Shown one piece after another: positions 50,170-58,782 of a stretch of DNA of 64,000 nt (positions are counted from its first letter, which is position 1; every line of letters begins with the position of its first letter). Both the position numbers and the translations under genes were made by a program. This DNA comes from Emticicia sp. BO119 (GTDB taxonomy: Bacteria > Bacteroidota > Bacteroidia > Cytophagales > Spirosomataceae): contig NZ_JACETV010000002.1 of the NCBI RefSeq assembly GCF_013912375.1, positions 930,001 through 994,000 of the forward strand, in the 5' to 3' direction. The notes under the pieces were generated by a model. That model did no database searches. It saw nothing but the letters and a program-made list of their open reading frames with translations, and was not told the origin of the DNA.

Positions 50170-51807
50170 TTAGAACGGATATTTTACTGAGAAAAACACA
50201 CCTGCAGTCGCTAACCGAACCTTCCCATAACCCACTTTACCCAATGGAGCCTTATAAAATGGCTCTGCCTGAAATGTCAAACGTCTCAAAAACTGACGTT
50301 CATATCCCATTGAAAGGTTTAAAACACTGAAAGGATAGCCTCCGGTTTTACCTTCCCAACTCGTACGCTTGATATTCGGGTCTGCCGGGTTTTCATAATT
50401 ATAACGATATTCTTCTTTTAACATTATATAACTGGTAAATCCGCCACCAACAAACCATCGGCTATTTGTTTTCTGGGATAAATCATATCTTACATTCAAT
50501 GGAATATCCAACATTTTACACTTGGCATCAATATCTTTCAAAGGCGACGGCATAGCCCAGTACACATTCCATTCATATTGGCTTGGCAAAGCGCCATAGT
50601 ACTTCATCGAACGAATTACACCTGTTTGAATACTAAAACGATTATTGAAGCGATATTCCAGAATAGCCGCCCAGTTACTACCTACTTTAAATATTTTATT
50701 TGAGGGGATAAAGCTCAAATCCGGAGATAAGGCTAATCTTATATTTAAGCCTTTTCTGAATGCTGTATTAGCCCTTGGTATTGTTACAGGTGCAAGCATA
50801 GGCGATTCAAAACGGATATTTGGCAGTTTTAAATCAATAACAAATGGATGTTTGTTTGGTGATAAAACATCAATAGATATCCACTGCATTTTTTCAATAT
50901 TATAGACCGAATCTCCTGATGAATCTTGACTTTGAGGGGTGGTTTTTGCATCTGGATTAACTACATTATTAGCACTTATATCATCAGTTTTATCCGATGT
51001 ATGGCTATCTCTTAAAGCATCCCGTTGTGTTTTGTTTTTAGTTAAGCCATTAGCATTGTCTTGTTTATTCTCAGGTAATATAGGTAGTTTAGATTTGGCT
51101 TTTGTGTTAACTTTAGTAATTATGGTGTTTGTCTTATTTTTAGTAATTGCTAAATCAGGCGATTCCTGACTTATTTGAGCAGCATCGTTTTTGTTATAAT
51201 CGGTAGTGCTTTTGTCAGTAAGAGCGAATTTTGCGTTTTTCACCTTTCCTGCAAAAGGCTTTTTACTCTGATTGGTCGATTGTGTTTCAATAGCTGAATT
51301 TTCTGTAGTTGCCCTTTTATTCGGCTTGATTATAGGTGATTCAGCTTCAGCAGGTAGTTTCAACGCTTTAGTAGTCGTTTTGGCATCTTTTTGAATTACT
51401 GCCTCTGGTTGAACTTTATCACTTGAAATGGCAGATTCTTTGGCATTTTCCTGATTCTCTGTATCTACCTTATCTGTTGCTACATCTTTTTCTCCGACTT
51501 TATCTGTTTGCTTTACCGAATTTTCTTTAATATTTCCTTTCTTTTCTGTTACTGCTCCCGATGGTTTTCTTACCAGAAAATAAGTGCCCGTAATCAACAG
51601 TAACAACACAATCATGGCAGGTAAAATCCATTTTTTCAGTGGATTACCTCCTTTACCCGGGCTTAACGGAGGCGTATTCGCCGCATCAAGCTTTTGACTC
51701 ATTTTGTTCCATGCTTCAGGGTCAAAGCCGATGCCCGACTTTTCAGCAGATTCTCTGAAAAGGTCATCAAACTCTTCATCTGATAAATCATGTAAGTTTT
51801 TGCTCAT
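50170..51807 (-). CDS. Anti-sigma-like protein with inner-membrane helix and outer-membrane beta-barrel domain
   Basis: The 545-residue protein has a cytoplasmic N-terminus (1-58; LSDEEFDDLFRESAEKSG and DPEAWNKMSQKLD, helical and acidic, typical of Bacteroidota anti-sigma regions). One membrane helix (about 59-80, WILPAMIVLLLLITGTYFLV) follows, then about 230 residues of Lys/Thr/Asn/Asp-rich low-complexity linker. A C-terminal PorT-like beta-barrel (about 350-545) has alternating strands ending VRLATAGVFFSVKYPF, with the terminal aromatic. The chain could cross the whole envelope, as in the dual-membrane anti-sigma factors (Dma) described in Bacteroides thetaiotaomicron. It sits 33 bases after an ECF sigma gene, which supports that role. 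Confidence 0.85.
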   Translation of the reverse strand: MSKNLHDLSDEEFDDLFRESAEKSGIGFDPEAWNKMSQKLDAANTPPLSPGKGGNPLKKWILPAMIVLLLLITGTYFLVRKPSGAVTEKKGNIKENSVKQTDKVGEKDVATDKVDTENQENAKESAISSDKVQPEAVIQKDAKTTTKALKLPAEAESPIIKPNKRATTENSAIETQSTNQSKKPFAGKVKNAKFALTDKSTTDYNKNDAAQISQESPDLAITKNKTNTIITKVNTKAKSKLPILPENKQDNANGLTKNKTQRDALRDSHTSDKTDDISANNVVNPDAKTTPQSQDSSGDSVYNIEKMQWISIDVLSPNKHPFVIDLKLPNIRFESPMLAPVTIPRANTAFRKGLNIRLALSPDLSFIPSNKIFKVGSNWAAILEYRFNNRFSIQTGVIRSMKYYGALPSQYEWNVYWAMPSPLKDIDAKCKMLDIPLNVRYDLSQKTNSRWFVGGGFTSYIMLKEEYRYNYENPADPNIKRTSWEGKTGGYPFSVLNLSMGYERQFLRRLTFQAEPFYKAPLGKVGYGKVRLATAGVFFSVKYPF

Positions 51808-51840
51808 CTTATATAAACGGCTTCTGATACAGAGAGCCTG

Positions 51841-52425
51841 TTAATTTTTGTTATCAGTCAATGCACCCTCAATTTTCATAATCATTTTTCGGAGTGCTTC
51901 TCGTGCGCGTGATAAATTTGATTTTGATGTTCCTATCGAAATCTGTAGTTGCTGCGCAATCTCTTCATGCGAAAATCCATCAATTACAAATAAATTGAAT
52001 ACCATTCTATAGCCAGAAGGGAGTCGCTGTACGAGTTCTAATAGTTCGTCATGATTCAGTTGGCTTAAAGCATTACCGTCAGTAGATGAAACATCGTATG
52101 CTTCGTCAAGGTTTTCGTGGAAATAGTGTTTTTGTTGACTCCTGTAATAATCTAATGCTGTATTGACGATGATTCTTCTAAACCATGCTTTAAAAGGATA
52201 TGATGAATGTCTTCCGCTGGCGTCATATTGTTCACCTTTTGTGAACACCTTCATAAAGCTATCGTTCACAATTTCTAATGCTTCTTCACGATTCTGATTA
52301 TAACGTAAACAAACCCCCATTGCAAAGCCATAGAATAGCCTATAAAGCCTTTCCTGGCTTTTTCGGTCACCCCTCAAACTTGCAATAAGTAATTCTTCCG
52401 GACTATCAGGCAAATGATTTACCAT
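51841..52425 (-). CDS. ECF-type RNA polymerase sigma factor
   Basis: This 194-residue protein starts at 52425 (MVNHLPDSPEELLIASLRGD); the longer frame to 52524 adds an unlikely hydrophobic leader. Sigma2 spans about 20-95 (ERLYRLFYGFAMGVCLRYNQNREEALEIVNDSFMKVF; FKAWFRRIIVNTALDYYR). Sigma4 spans about 130-185 (LPSGYRMVFNLFVIDGFSHEEIAQQL, then GTSKSNLSRAREALRKM, the helix-turn-helix). No sigma3, as expected. The gene leads an operon with the trans-envelope anti-sigma protein and a periplasmic thioredoxin. Its target promoter cannot be read here; autoregulation is usual in the class. Confidence 0.95.
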   Translation of the reverse strand: MVNHLPDSPEELLIASLRGDRKSQERLYRLFYGFAMGVCLRYNQNREEALEIVNDSFMKVFTKGEQYDASGRHSSYPFKAWFRRIIVNTALDYYRSQQKHYFHENLDEAYDVSSTDGNALSQLNHDELLELVQRLPSGYRMVFNLFVIDGFSHEEIAQQLQISIGTSKSNLSRAREALRKMIMKIEGALTDNKN

Positions 52426-52584
52426 AACTGGTTTGAATACGAAAAAAAAAACTCTGCGGTTGCGTTCTGCAATTAAATAATACTCAACATTAGTAAAAAA
52501 AGCGACAAAAAGCAATAAAAACAAGACGAAGAAAGAGCTTTATTGCCTTTAGTATTATTTTTTTCAGACTCGCAAAAGTTTCAC

Positions 52585-52592
52585 TACTTTTG
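52585..52592 (+). promoter_or_regulatory. -7 box of the DUF421 gene
   Basis: TACTTTTG matches TAnnTTTG and would start transcription near 52598. It overlaps the TTG that opens the longer frame at 52590, so translation must start at the ATG at 52620. Confidence 0.5.
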
Positions 52593-52619
52593 AATTTAAA
52601 CTATATAGTTTATCGGATT

Positions 52620-53135
52620 ATGGACTATTATTTAAGCGTAATGCTAAGAGCAGTAACAGTTTATCTGTTCATGATTCTTGCCATCAGACTCTTTGGCAAA
52701 AGAGAATTAGCTCAACTTTCGGTTATTGATCTGGTTTTTATACTGCTTATCAGCAATGCTGTTCAAAATGCGATGGTAGGGCCTGATAACTCTTTATTAG
52801 GAGGTCTGACAGCGGCCGCAGGACTATTTATAGCAAATTTTATTCTGAAAAAACTGATAGGTCGATACGATTCTATCGGTAGGTTCATACAAGGGCAACC
52901 CATTATGCTTATTTACAAAGGTGCTGTACAGGAAAAAAACCTGTTGATAGCGGGCTTTACCCATGCCGAATTGGAAGCAGCTATCAGAGAACATGGTGTT
53001 GAAAAAATAGAGAATGTTGATCTGGCAATGTTAGAAGTAGATGGTAATATAAGTGTGTTAATCGATGATTTTAAAACAAAATCACATCGGAAACGAATCC
53101 ATAAAACCTTGCGAAACCCGAATGCTACTACATAA
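52620..53135 (+). CDS. DUF421 (YetF/YcaP-like) membrane protein
   Basis: This 171-residue protein has three N-terminal helices (YLSVMLRAVTVYLFMILAIRLF; LSVIDLVFILLISNAVQNAMV; LLGGLTAAAGLFIANFIL). A cytoplasmic YetF domain follows (PIMLIYKGAVQEKNLLIAGFTHAELEAAIREHGVEKIENVDLAMLEVDGNISVL). GKRELAQLSVIDLVFILLISNAVQ is the family signature. In Bacillus, YetF-type proteins are linked to spore membrane and germinant physiology; elsewhere the role is unknown. The start follows from the promoter position. The 3' end overlaps the convergent gene by 8 bases. Confidence 0.9.
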   Translation: MDYYLSVMLRAVTVYLFMILAIRLFGKRELAQLSVIDLVFILLISNAVQNAMVGPDNSLLGGLTAAAGLFIANFILKKLIGRYDSIGRFIQGQPIMLIYKGAVQEKNLLIAGFTHAELEAAIREHGVEKIENVDLAMLEVDGNISVLIDDFKTKSHRKRIHKTLRNPNATT

Positions 53136-53652
53136 ACATTGTCTGAATTTCTTCTTTGAGATATTTCAGGGCATCAGTAGTTGGTTGTTTGTTTTCGGTG
53201 ATTACCCGTTCAAAAACTCTTTTTGATAAATCAATCGCGGGAGCATCGGTAGCTAAATCCGCTGCTGATGTGTTCAGCAATGTTACTACTTCGTTCATTG
53301 CCAGACGGATTTTTTCCCAGGCTTCGTGCGAAAGATAAACTTGTTGGGAAAGATTATGATTAAACTCCTCTCTGATTTCTTTTAATAGTAATTGCTGGAA
53401 ATCAAGCACGTGCATAGCACTATTGCCTAATCTTACCAATAGGTTATTTGGAGTAATCCGTTCTAAGAAAAGGGTCATGCGTTCGTAAGCCTGCAAACGT
53501 AGTGGCGTAACCAGCTCTGCATTTTTTTGTTTGACTTCCAGTTGTTTTTGTTCAAACTGCTTTTGTAGGAAAGTCTGAACGGTAAGGTACATACCGTATA
53601 ATACCGCCGCAGCAGGAATCAGAATTTTCAGTAATTCGGTCAATAAAGCCAT
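53128..53652 (-). CDS. Conserved membrane-anchored hypothetical protein (DUF7935-like)
   Basis: This 174-residue protein has an N-terminal membrane helix (LLKILIPAAAVLYGMYLTVQTFL, about 7-29). A charged coiled region (KQFEQKQLEVKQKNAEL) leads to a helical cytoplasmic domain starting LVTPLRLQAYERMTLFLERITP. That stretch is conserved in a Bacteroidota family of unknown function; the family name is from memory. No catalytic motif. It ends 8 bases inside the convergent DUF421 gene, so each mRNA end is antisense to the other. Confidence 0.7.
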   Translation of the reverse strand: MALLTELLKILIPAAAVLYGMYLTVQTFLQKQFEQKQLEVKQKNAELVTPLRLQAYERMTLFLERITPNNLLVRLGNSAMHVLDFQQLLLKEIREEFNHNLSQQVYLSHEAWEKIRLAMNEVVTLLNTSAADLATDAPAIDLSKRVFERVITENKQPTTDALKYLKEEIQTMFM

Positions 53653-53765
53653 TCTATTTCTTTTTTCAGAATTTTGTGGTGCAAAATTATAAATTACTCT
53701 ATTAGCTAATGTAATGAATGTGTGATTATTTTTGTTGATGCTTGATGAATAACGAGTCTGATCTA

Positions 53766-54044
53766 ATGATAGTATTTACCGAAATAGCAAAAGAAGAAAT
53801 AAGTAAAACCCTGAATTCTCCACAAATACCTGCCGGATACGCACTTAGGGTAGGTTTGAAAGGTGGGGCATGTTCGGTAAATTATCTTTTAGGATTAGAT
53901 AAAGCTACCGAGCATGATGAAATATACGACATAGAAGGAGTAAAGGTAGTGATAGACCGCAAACACCTGATGTACCTGATTGGAGTAAAGATAGACTACA
54001 CACAAACCGAGGCTGGAATGGGCTTTGTAATTCTGAAAGATTGA
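53766..54044 (+). CDS. IscA/HesB-like iron-sulfur carrier-fold protein lacking the C-terminal CGC
   Basis: This 92-residue HesB/IscA fold protein begins MIVFTEIAKEEISKTL, the usual N-terminus. An upstream ATG at 53745 would be only about 5 bases from the predicted transcription start (TATTTTTG at 53727-53734), so 53766 is preferred. Of the three cysteines that bind the cluster or iron in A-type carriers only the first remains (C36 in KGGACSVNYLLG). The C-terminal C-G-C is missing: the chain ends EAGMGFVILKD. It therefore may not carry a cluster on its own. Members of this short form recur in Bacteroidota. Confidence 0.87.
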   Translation: MIVFTEIAKEEISKTLNSPQIPAGYALRVGLKGGACSVNYLLGLDKATEHDEIYDIEGVKVVIDRKHLMYLIGVKIDYTQTEAGMGFVILKD

Positions 54045-54097
54045 TTGCTTTTGGCATGGTTTTCGATTATTTTTTTACCGAGAATAAATAGGTGAAC

Positions 54098-57000
54098 ATG
54101 GATTTGAAGTTATTAAAGAAACATCTCTTCCTTATTCTCTCCATAGCTGTTACTATAGCTGCTGCCCTGAATTTCTTTATTTTTGAGAAAGATGCCCCAA
54201 GGGCATCGCAGGAACACTATGTAAATGCTATCAGAGAAAGAATAAGGACTGAAGTCGTACGGTCTAAAGATGAACTTTTCAGCATAGGTACAAAGTATCA
54301 GAAAGCCCCTGAAAGCACTTTCCTGAACTTTGAGGCTGTAACGGTTTATCCTTATTATATTTTTCGGAATGGACAATTAGTATATTGGTCTGACCATCGT
54401 TTTGTGCCCGCTTATCAGCAATTAGCAGGCAATACAGAAACTAAACTATTAAGTACAGAAAATAGTAAATACATTGTTAATACAATTAAATTTGGTAATA
54501 AAGGCGGAACAATAGAGGTTTTTTCATTAATAAACCTCTATCGTAAATTTCATAATGAAAACGATTACCTGCATAACGGGTATAATCATAAGCTATTTTC
54601 AACCGAACCTCAGAGTGTATCAGACCAGGCAAGCAAAGAGGCATTCCTGAATATTACTGACGATAAAGGCCATTTCCTTTTTTCGGTAATACCGCCACAG
54701 GTTGAGAAACTGACTAATTCCAATATCCCGAGCAATACGCTTTTCTTGTTAGCTATCAGTATTCTTCTATTGGGTGTATATATTGCGCAATGGATCTCTA
54801 ATCTGATAAAGATACATCAGTTTGGGCGTGCCTTTGCTTTATTAGCTGCCTATCTGATTTTTATTCGGCTCATGATGCTATCAAACAGCATTCCATTTAT
54901 TGTTTATGAATCGAATCTTTTCAATCCCAAATTTTTAACTATAAGTGCACTGGCTCCCTCGTTAGGAGATATGCTGCTCAATGCCTTTGTTGTTTTTATA
55001 CTGGTGGGTTATCTCGCTACGTTTTTCTATCGGTCAAACACCTACTATAAGCTTTCCAAGACTTCTCCAATATTTCAGGGTATTGTTTCAGTAATATTGG
55101 TTGCAACTTCAATGGGTGTTACAACCCTGTTTTTCAGAAACCTTTGTAGCATTTACGAGAAATCTCAGTTTACTTTAGATTTGTCTCTGAGTATATCTTT
55201 CTCTTCGTTGAAAATAGCCACTCTGTTATTCTATATTATTCTGTCTATTATATTCTTTCTGATTAATCATCTGCTTTGCAGCCTTTTTTTGAGATTGAAT
55301 AAGAACTTTAAAATGGCAGTTCTTAAGTGGCTCATAGGTGTATTGATTGGTCTGTTAATAACAGGTATCATCGATCAGTTTAGATGGGTTTATCTGATAG
55401 CAGGGCTTTATTTCTTGTTGGTATATGCTAACAAATTTCCACGATTCTTCTATAATTTTAAATATAAAACAACCATATACTTTTTTACGGGAGCTTTTGT
55501 TTTTGCATTTATTGCTATGTTTGTCATTTTTCATGAAGAACAGAAAAAGGATTTTTACGATAAACTGAAGTTCGGGCAGAAGTATCTTGCAGAAAACGAT
55601 GTGTTAGGAGAAGGACTATTGGCAAGAGTAGTACAAACTGTGCAGCAGGATACGGCTATAAGTGCGGCTTTAGGCCGGGCAACTTTAGCCCGTGAACAAG
55701 CCCAGCAGATTATTAAAAGCAAACATCTTGATTTGTACTTTGACAGATACGATACTGATGTGCTGGCATTTGATAAAACAGGTAAATCGTTAGACCTATC
55801 AGAAGGCGCTAATAATCTGAGTTATTACGAAGAGAGTTTTCGTAAACCTGAATACAAAACCAATAACCCGAATATCTCTTTTATTGATGACATCGGAAAT
55901 AATTTCATTAAGCAATATGTAGCATTTATACCTGTCAGTAAAAATAATAGCCTGATAGGTCACGTAGTACTTGAATTGAAATTAAGAGATGAGTTTGCCG
56001 AAAGTGTTTATCCTGAATTGCTTATGGATAAAAAATTTGCGCAAACACCCGAAACCCGAAATTATAGTTATGCTATTTATGATGAGAAAAACCAGTTAAT
56101 CTTCAATTCGGGTAACTATAATTATATGCGTAAGCTGCCGGTGTCGATGTTAAGTAACAAAGATCTTTATGAAAAAGGGGTAGAACTGAATGATTATAAT
56201 CATATAGGTAAAATCGGGCAGAATGGGCGTAAAATTGTTATTTCATCAAAATACCAGATATGGCAAAGTGTTTTTCCTAATTTCTCATTCCTGTTTTTAC
56301 TTTCGGTACTTTGCATTGTATTTGTAATGCTGATGTACACTTTGAAGTATAGCTTCAGAAATATGAATGTGAATTTTTCTACCAAAATTCAGTTATATCT
56401 CAATGCTGCATTTTTAGTGCCTTTGATTTTGGTGGTGATTATCACTTTAAGCGTTATTAACTCAACCTTTGTAAGTAATCAGGAAAAAGCCTATCTCGAT
56501 AATACCAAGAATATTACTTCTACTGTACAGCTGCAATTAGAAAATTTTACGCAGAAACGCATGAGCAGGGCTTTTTTAGAGCAGGAAATAAACGATTTGG
56601 CACACGATACCAAATTAGATATAAATCTCTATAATTTGGATGGCAAGCTGAGTCTGACTACTCGTCCATTAGTCTATGAATATGGCTTGATTTCTCATTT
56701 CATTAATCCGATAGCTTACCGGCGTATTATTGAAGAAAAAGAAAATGAGGCCTTACTGACTGAGACTTTGGGTAGCCTTACTTATAAGACTGCCTATATG
56801 ATTATTAAAGGACAGGATAGCAAGCCTTTGGGGGTAATCGGAATTCCTTTTTTTGATGCCAAGCCTGTTTTAGACCGTCAGGTAACAGAGGTAGTGGCGT
56901 CTATATTGAACATCTTTACTTGGCTTTTCCTGATTTTATTAATCATTTCTTATTTTGCCTCTAATGTCCTGACGAATCCGTTGAGAATTGTAGCCCAGAA

Positions 57001-57817
57001 ACTGAAAAAAACTAATCTTGATAAATTGCATGAGCGATTAGACTGGAATTCGGATGATGAAATAGGGCTTTTAATGCGCGAATATAACAAGATGTTAAAA
57101 AAATTGGAAGAGAGTAAAGTGGCACTTTCGTTGAGCGAAAAGCAAACAGCCTGGCGTGAAATGGCTAAACAGGTTGCGCATGAAATCAAGAATCCGCTTA
57201 CACCCATGAAGTTATCTATTCAACAATTGCAACGAACCTTGACTGTTGATAACCCCAAAGCCAAAGAGCGGATAGAAAGAGCTTTGAATTCATTGACCGA
57301 GCAGATTGATAATATCAGCGAGATTGCAAATTCATTTTCGGAGTTTGCTAAAATGCCAGTACCTCGCAACGAAACCTTTGATTTAGTACCGCTGATTCAG
57401 AAATCGGCCGATTTATATGCTGAAGATGAAAAGATTGCACTCAACGCTTATATTAAAGAGAGGGAGGCATGGGTTGTAGGAGACAGACAGTTTATGAGTC
57501 GTGTGGTTACAAATCTTATCATCAATGGTATTCAGTCTGTTCCTGCCGGGAAAAGACCAATTATTAATCTGCGGCTCTATAAAAGCGAAGATGATAAAGT
57601 CATTATTGAGATCCAGGATAACGGGTCGGGGATACAGGAAAATCATCGTCAGAAAGTATTCTTGCCGAACTTCACAACAAAAATCGGAGGATCAGGTTTG
57701 GGATTAGCTATGGCTCGCCGTGGGGTGGAGCATGCCGGAGGTAATATCTGGTTTGAAACCGAAGACGGGCGCGGAACAACATTTTTTATTGATTTACCTT
57801 TAGCTATAGCCAAATAA
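54098..57817 (+). CDS. NtrY-like multi-pass sensor histidine kinase
   Basis: This 1239-residue kinase has TM1 (about 9-29), an extracytoplasmic domain of about 185 residues, a cluster of seven or eight helices (about 215-485), and a second periplasmic domain (about 490-730). Two further helices, a third sensor region and a last helix (about 935-955) lead to HAMP. HisKA contains the phospho-acceptor in KQVAHEIKNPLTPMKLSIQQL, followed by HATPase with NLIINGIQSVP, DNGSGI and GGSGLGLAMARR. The KNPLTP motif is typical of NtrY. Length is about 1.6 times usual NtrY because of the additional sensor regions. The NtrC-type partner is not in the window. GTG at 54092 is an alternative start. Confidence 0.92.
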   Translation: MDLKLLKKHLFLILSIAVTIAAALNFFIFEKDAPRASQEHYVNAIRERIRTEVVRSKDELFSIGTKYQKAPESTFLNFEAVTVYPYYIFRNGQLVYWSDHRFVPAYQQLAGNTETKLLSTENSKYIVNTIKFGNKGGTIEVFSLINLYRKFHNENDYLHNGYNHKLFSTEPQSVSDQASKEAFLNITDDKGHFLFSVIPPQVEKLTNSNIPSNTLFLLAISILLLGVYIAQWISNLIKIHQFGRAFALLAAYLIFIRLMMLSNSIPFIVYESNLFNPKFLTISALAPSLGDMLLNAFVVFILVGYLATFFYRSNTYYKLSKTSPIFQGIVSVILVATSMGVTTLFFRNLCSIYEKSQFTLDLSLSISFSSLKIATLLFYIILSIIFFLINHLLCSLFLRLNKNFKMAVLKWLIGVLIGLLITGIIDQFRWVYLIAGLYFLLVYANKFPRFFYNFKYKTTIYFFTGAFVFAFIAMFVIFHEEQKKDFYDKLKFGQKYLAENDVLGEGLLARVVQTVQQDTAISAALGRATLAREQAQQIIKSKHLDLYFDRYDTDVLAFDKTGKSLDLSEGANNLSYYEESFRKPEYKTNNPNISFIDDIGNNFIKQYVAFIPVSKNNSLIGHVVLELKLRDEFAESVYPELLMDKKFAQTPETRNYSYAIYDEKNQLIFNSGNYNYMRKLPVSMLSNKDLYEKGVELNDYNHIGKIGQNGRKIVISSKYQIWQSVFPNFSFLFLLSVLCIVFVMLMYTLKYSFRNMNVNFSTKIQLYLNAAFLVPLILVVIITLSVINSTFVSNQEKAYLDNTKNITSTVQLQLENFTQKRMSRAFLEQEINDLAHDTKLDINLYNLDGKLSLTTRPLVYEYGLISHFINPIAYRRIIEEKENEALLTETLGSLTYKTAYMIIKGQDSKPLGVIGIPFFDAKPVLDRQVTEVVASILNIFTWLFLILLIISYFASNVLTNPLRIVAQKLKKTNLDKLHERLDWNSDDEIGLLMREYNKMLKKLEESKVALSLSEKQTAWREMAKQVAHEIKNPLTPMKLSIQQLQRTLTVDNPKAKERIERALNSLTEQIDNISEIANSFSEFAKMPVPRNETFDLVPLIQKSADLYAEDEKIALNAYIKEREAWVVGDRQFMSRVVTNLIINGIQSVPAGKRPIINLRLYKSEDDKVIIEIQDNGSGIQENHRQKVFLPNFTTKIGGSGLGLAMARRGVEHAGGNIWFETEDGRGTTFFIDLPLAIAK

Positions 57818-57820
57818 GAT

Positions 57821-57934
57821 TTATTTAAGCCAGTTTCTCAACCAGTATGCAAGGCCAATAACTTTTACCAGCCAACCCGATTTCTTGATTCCTTTTTTGT
57901 TTTTTGGAGCAGCTATTACATAATTGGTCTTCAT
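57821..57934 (-). CDS. Small basic amphipathic protein, 37 residues
   Basis: The reading frame ATG 57934 to TAA 57821 encodes MKTNYVIAAPKNKKGIKK followed by a Trp/Leu/Val-rich C-terminal half ending RNWLK. The N-terminal half is Lys-rich (net charge about +8); the second half would form an amphipathic helix with three Trp. An exact -7 box (TAATTTTG, minus strand, 57976-57969) lies about 35 bases upstream. It ends 3 bases from the convergent kinase gene. I do not recognise the family. It may be a membrane-active peptide, a small regulator of an envelope protein, or a chance ORF. Confidence 0.5.
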   Translation of the reverse strand: MKTNYVIAAPKNKKGIKKSGWLVKVIGLAYWLRNWLK

Positions 57935-57968
57935 TTCTGTAACTATAAAAATCTGCGTTCTTTATGTG

Positions 57969-57976
57969 CAAAATTA
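57969..57976 (-). promoter_or_regulatory. -7 box upstream of the 37-residue ORF
   Basis: The minus strand reads TAATTTTG, fitting TAnnTTTG. No convincing -33 TTG. The rest of the gap 57935-58125 shows nothing else. Confidence 0.4.
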
Positions 57977-58125
57977 GTAAGTGATTCAGTAACATAAAAT
58001 AAGACTATAGGAACGGCCGTGCGCAGTTTATTTTCGGCAAGAATAATTGTTAATTGGCAGTCAGACTGCTCGTATTGCTTTTAGACACAATTACAAGTAG
58101 GAATATAAGCCATCTAAATACTGTT

Positions 58126-58527
58126 TTATGAATAAGCACTTAGATAGCTTTTAAAGATATTATGAATTTTATTAGATAATCCTATCTGAATCCCATTTAC
58201 TTCACAGAAAAGCGTTTTGCCTTTTTCATGTATATTCTTTATATCGCTCCAGGGAATCAGTAAAAAAGGGTGTCCGAATCGGAACAAAGGACTTACTGAT
58301 AAAAACAAACCAGCCTCTGAAAGAGAGACATTCAGAATCCGGTTATAATAAAACTTCCCTACCTTGCCAGAGACACCAAAATAGTTTATTTCGTTATGTG
58401 TATAAGTGGTTTCATAGGTATTCTTCAGGTTATCCCACCCACTTAAATGAGCTATCATTTTGAGGAGTGCCACCCAAAACACAACTACAATAAAGGCTCC
58501 CGTTGGTATCAAGAAAAATAAATTCAT
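58126..58527 (-). CDS. Membrane-anchored hypothetical protein, PH-like
   Basis: This 133-residue protein has an N-terminal membrane helix (NLFFLIPTGAFIVVVFWVALLKMI, about 2-25). A beta-rich cytoplasmic part follows: YNRILNVSLSEAGLFLSVSPLFRFGHPFLLIPWSDI, then KTLFCEVNGIQIGLSNKI. The alternation of strands and the IPWSDI turn resemble bacterial PH-like domains, but this is not firm. No signal peptidase site is evident. It is alone on its strand, with no visible operon. The following gap (58528-58782) is AT-rich and shows no gene. Confidence 0.65.
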   Translation of the reverse strand: MNLFFLIPTGAFIVVVFWVALLKMIAHLSGWDNLKNTYETTYTHNEINYFGVSGKVGKFYYNRILNVSLSEAGLFLSVSPLFRFGHPFLLIPWSDIKNIHEKGKTLFCEVNGIQIGLSNKIHNIFKSYLSAYS

Positions 58528-58782
58528 GGCTTTTAATTATGCTGTATTCCTAACTGTCTTGCAGACTAATATAAGTCTATTTTTTTTTAGTAAAGGCGCA
58601 GTTTTTTTTCTGGCAGGTTTGAATTCATAGATGGCAGAGGTTAGTTGATATTTGGCAGAAAATCAATACGCATTTTAAAGAAGCCAGGATTTGCCGTTTG
58701 ATTGATAAAAAACTTTTTATTTATATTGAATAAAATTTACGAGACAAATGGTGTTTAGACCTGTTTTTAACCTGATAAAAGC

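Noticed and set aside
52426-52524. Hydrophobic leader on the ECF sigma factor
   Set aside because: Sigma factors are cytoplasmic; the ATG at 52425 gives a normal sigma2 start.
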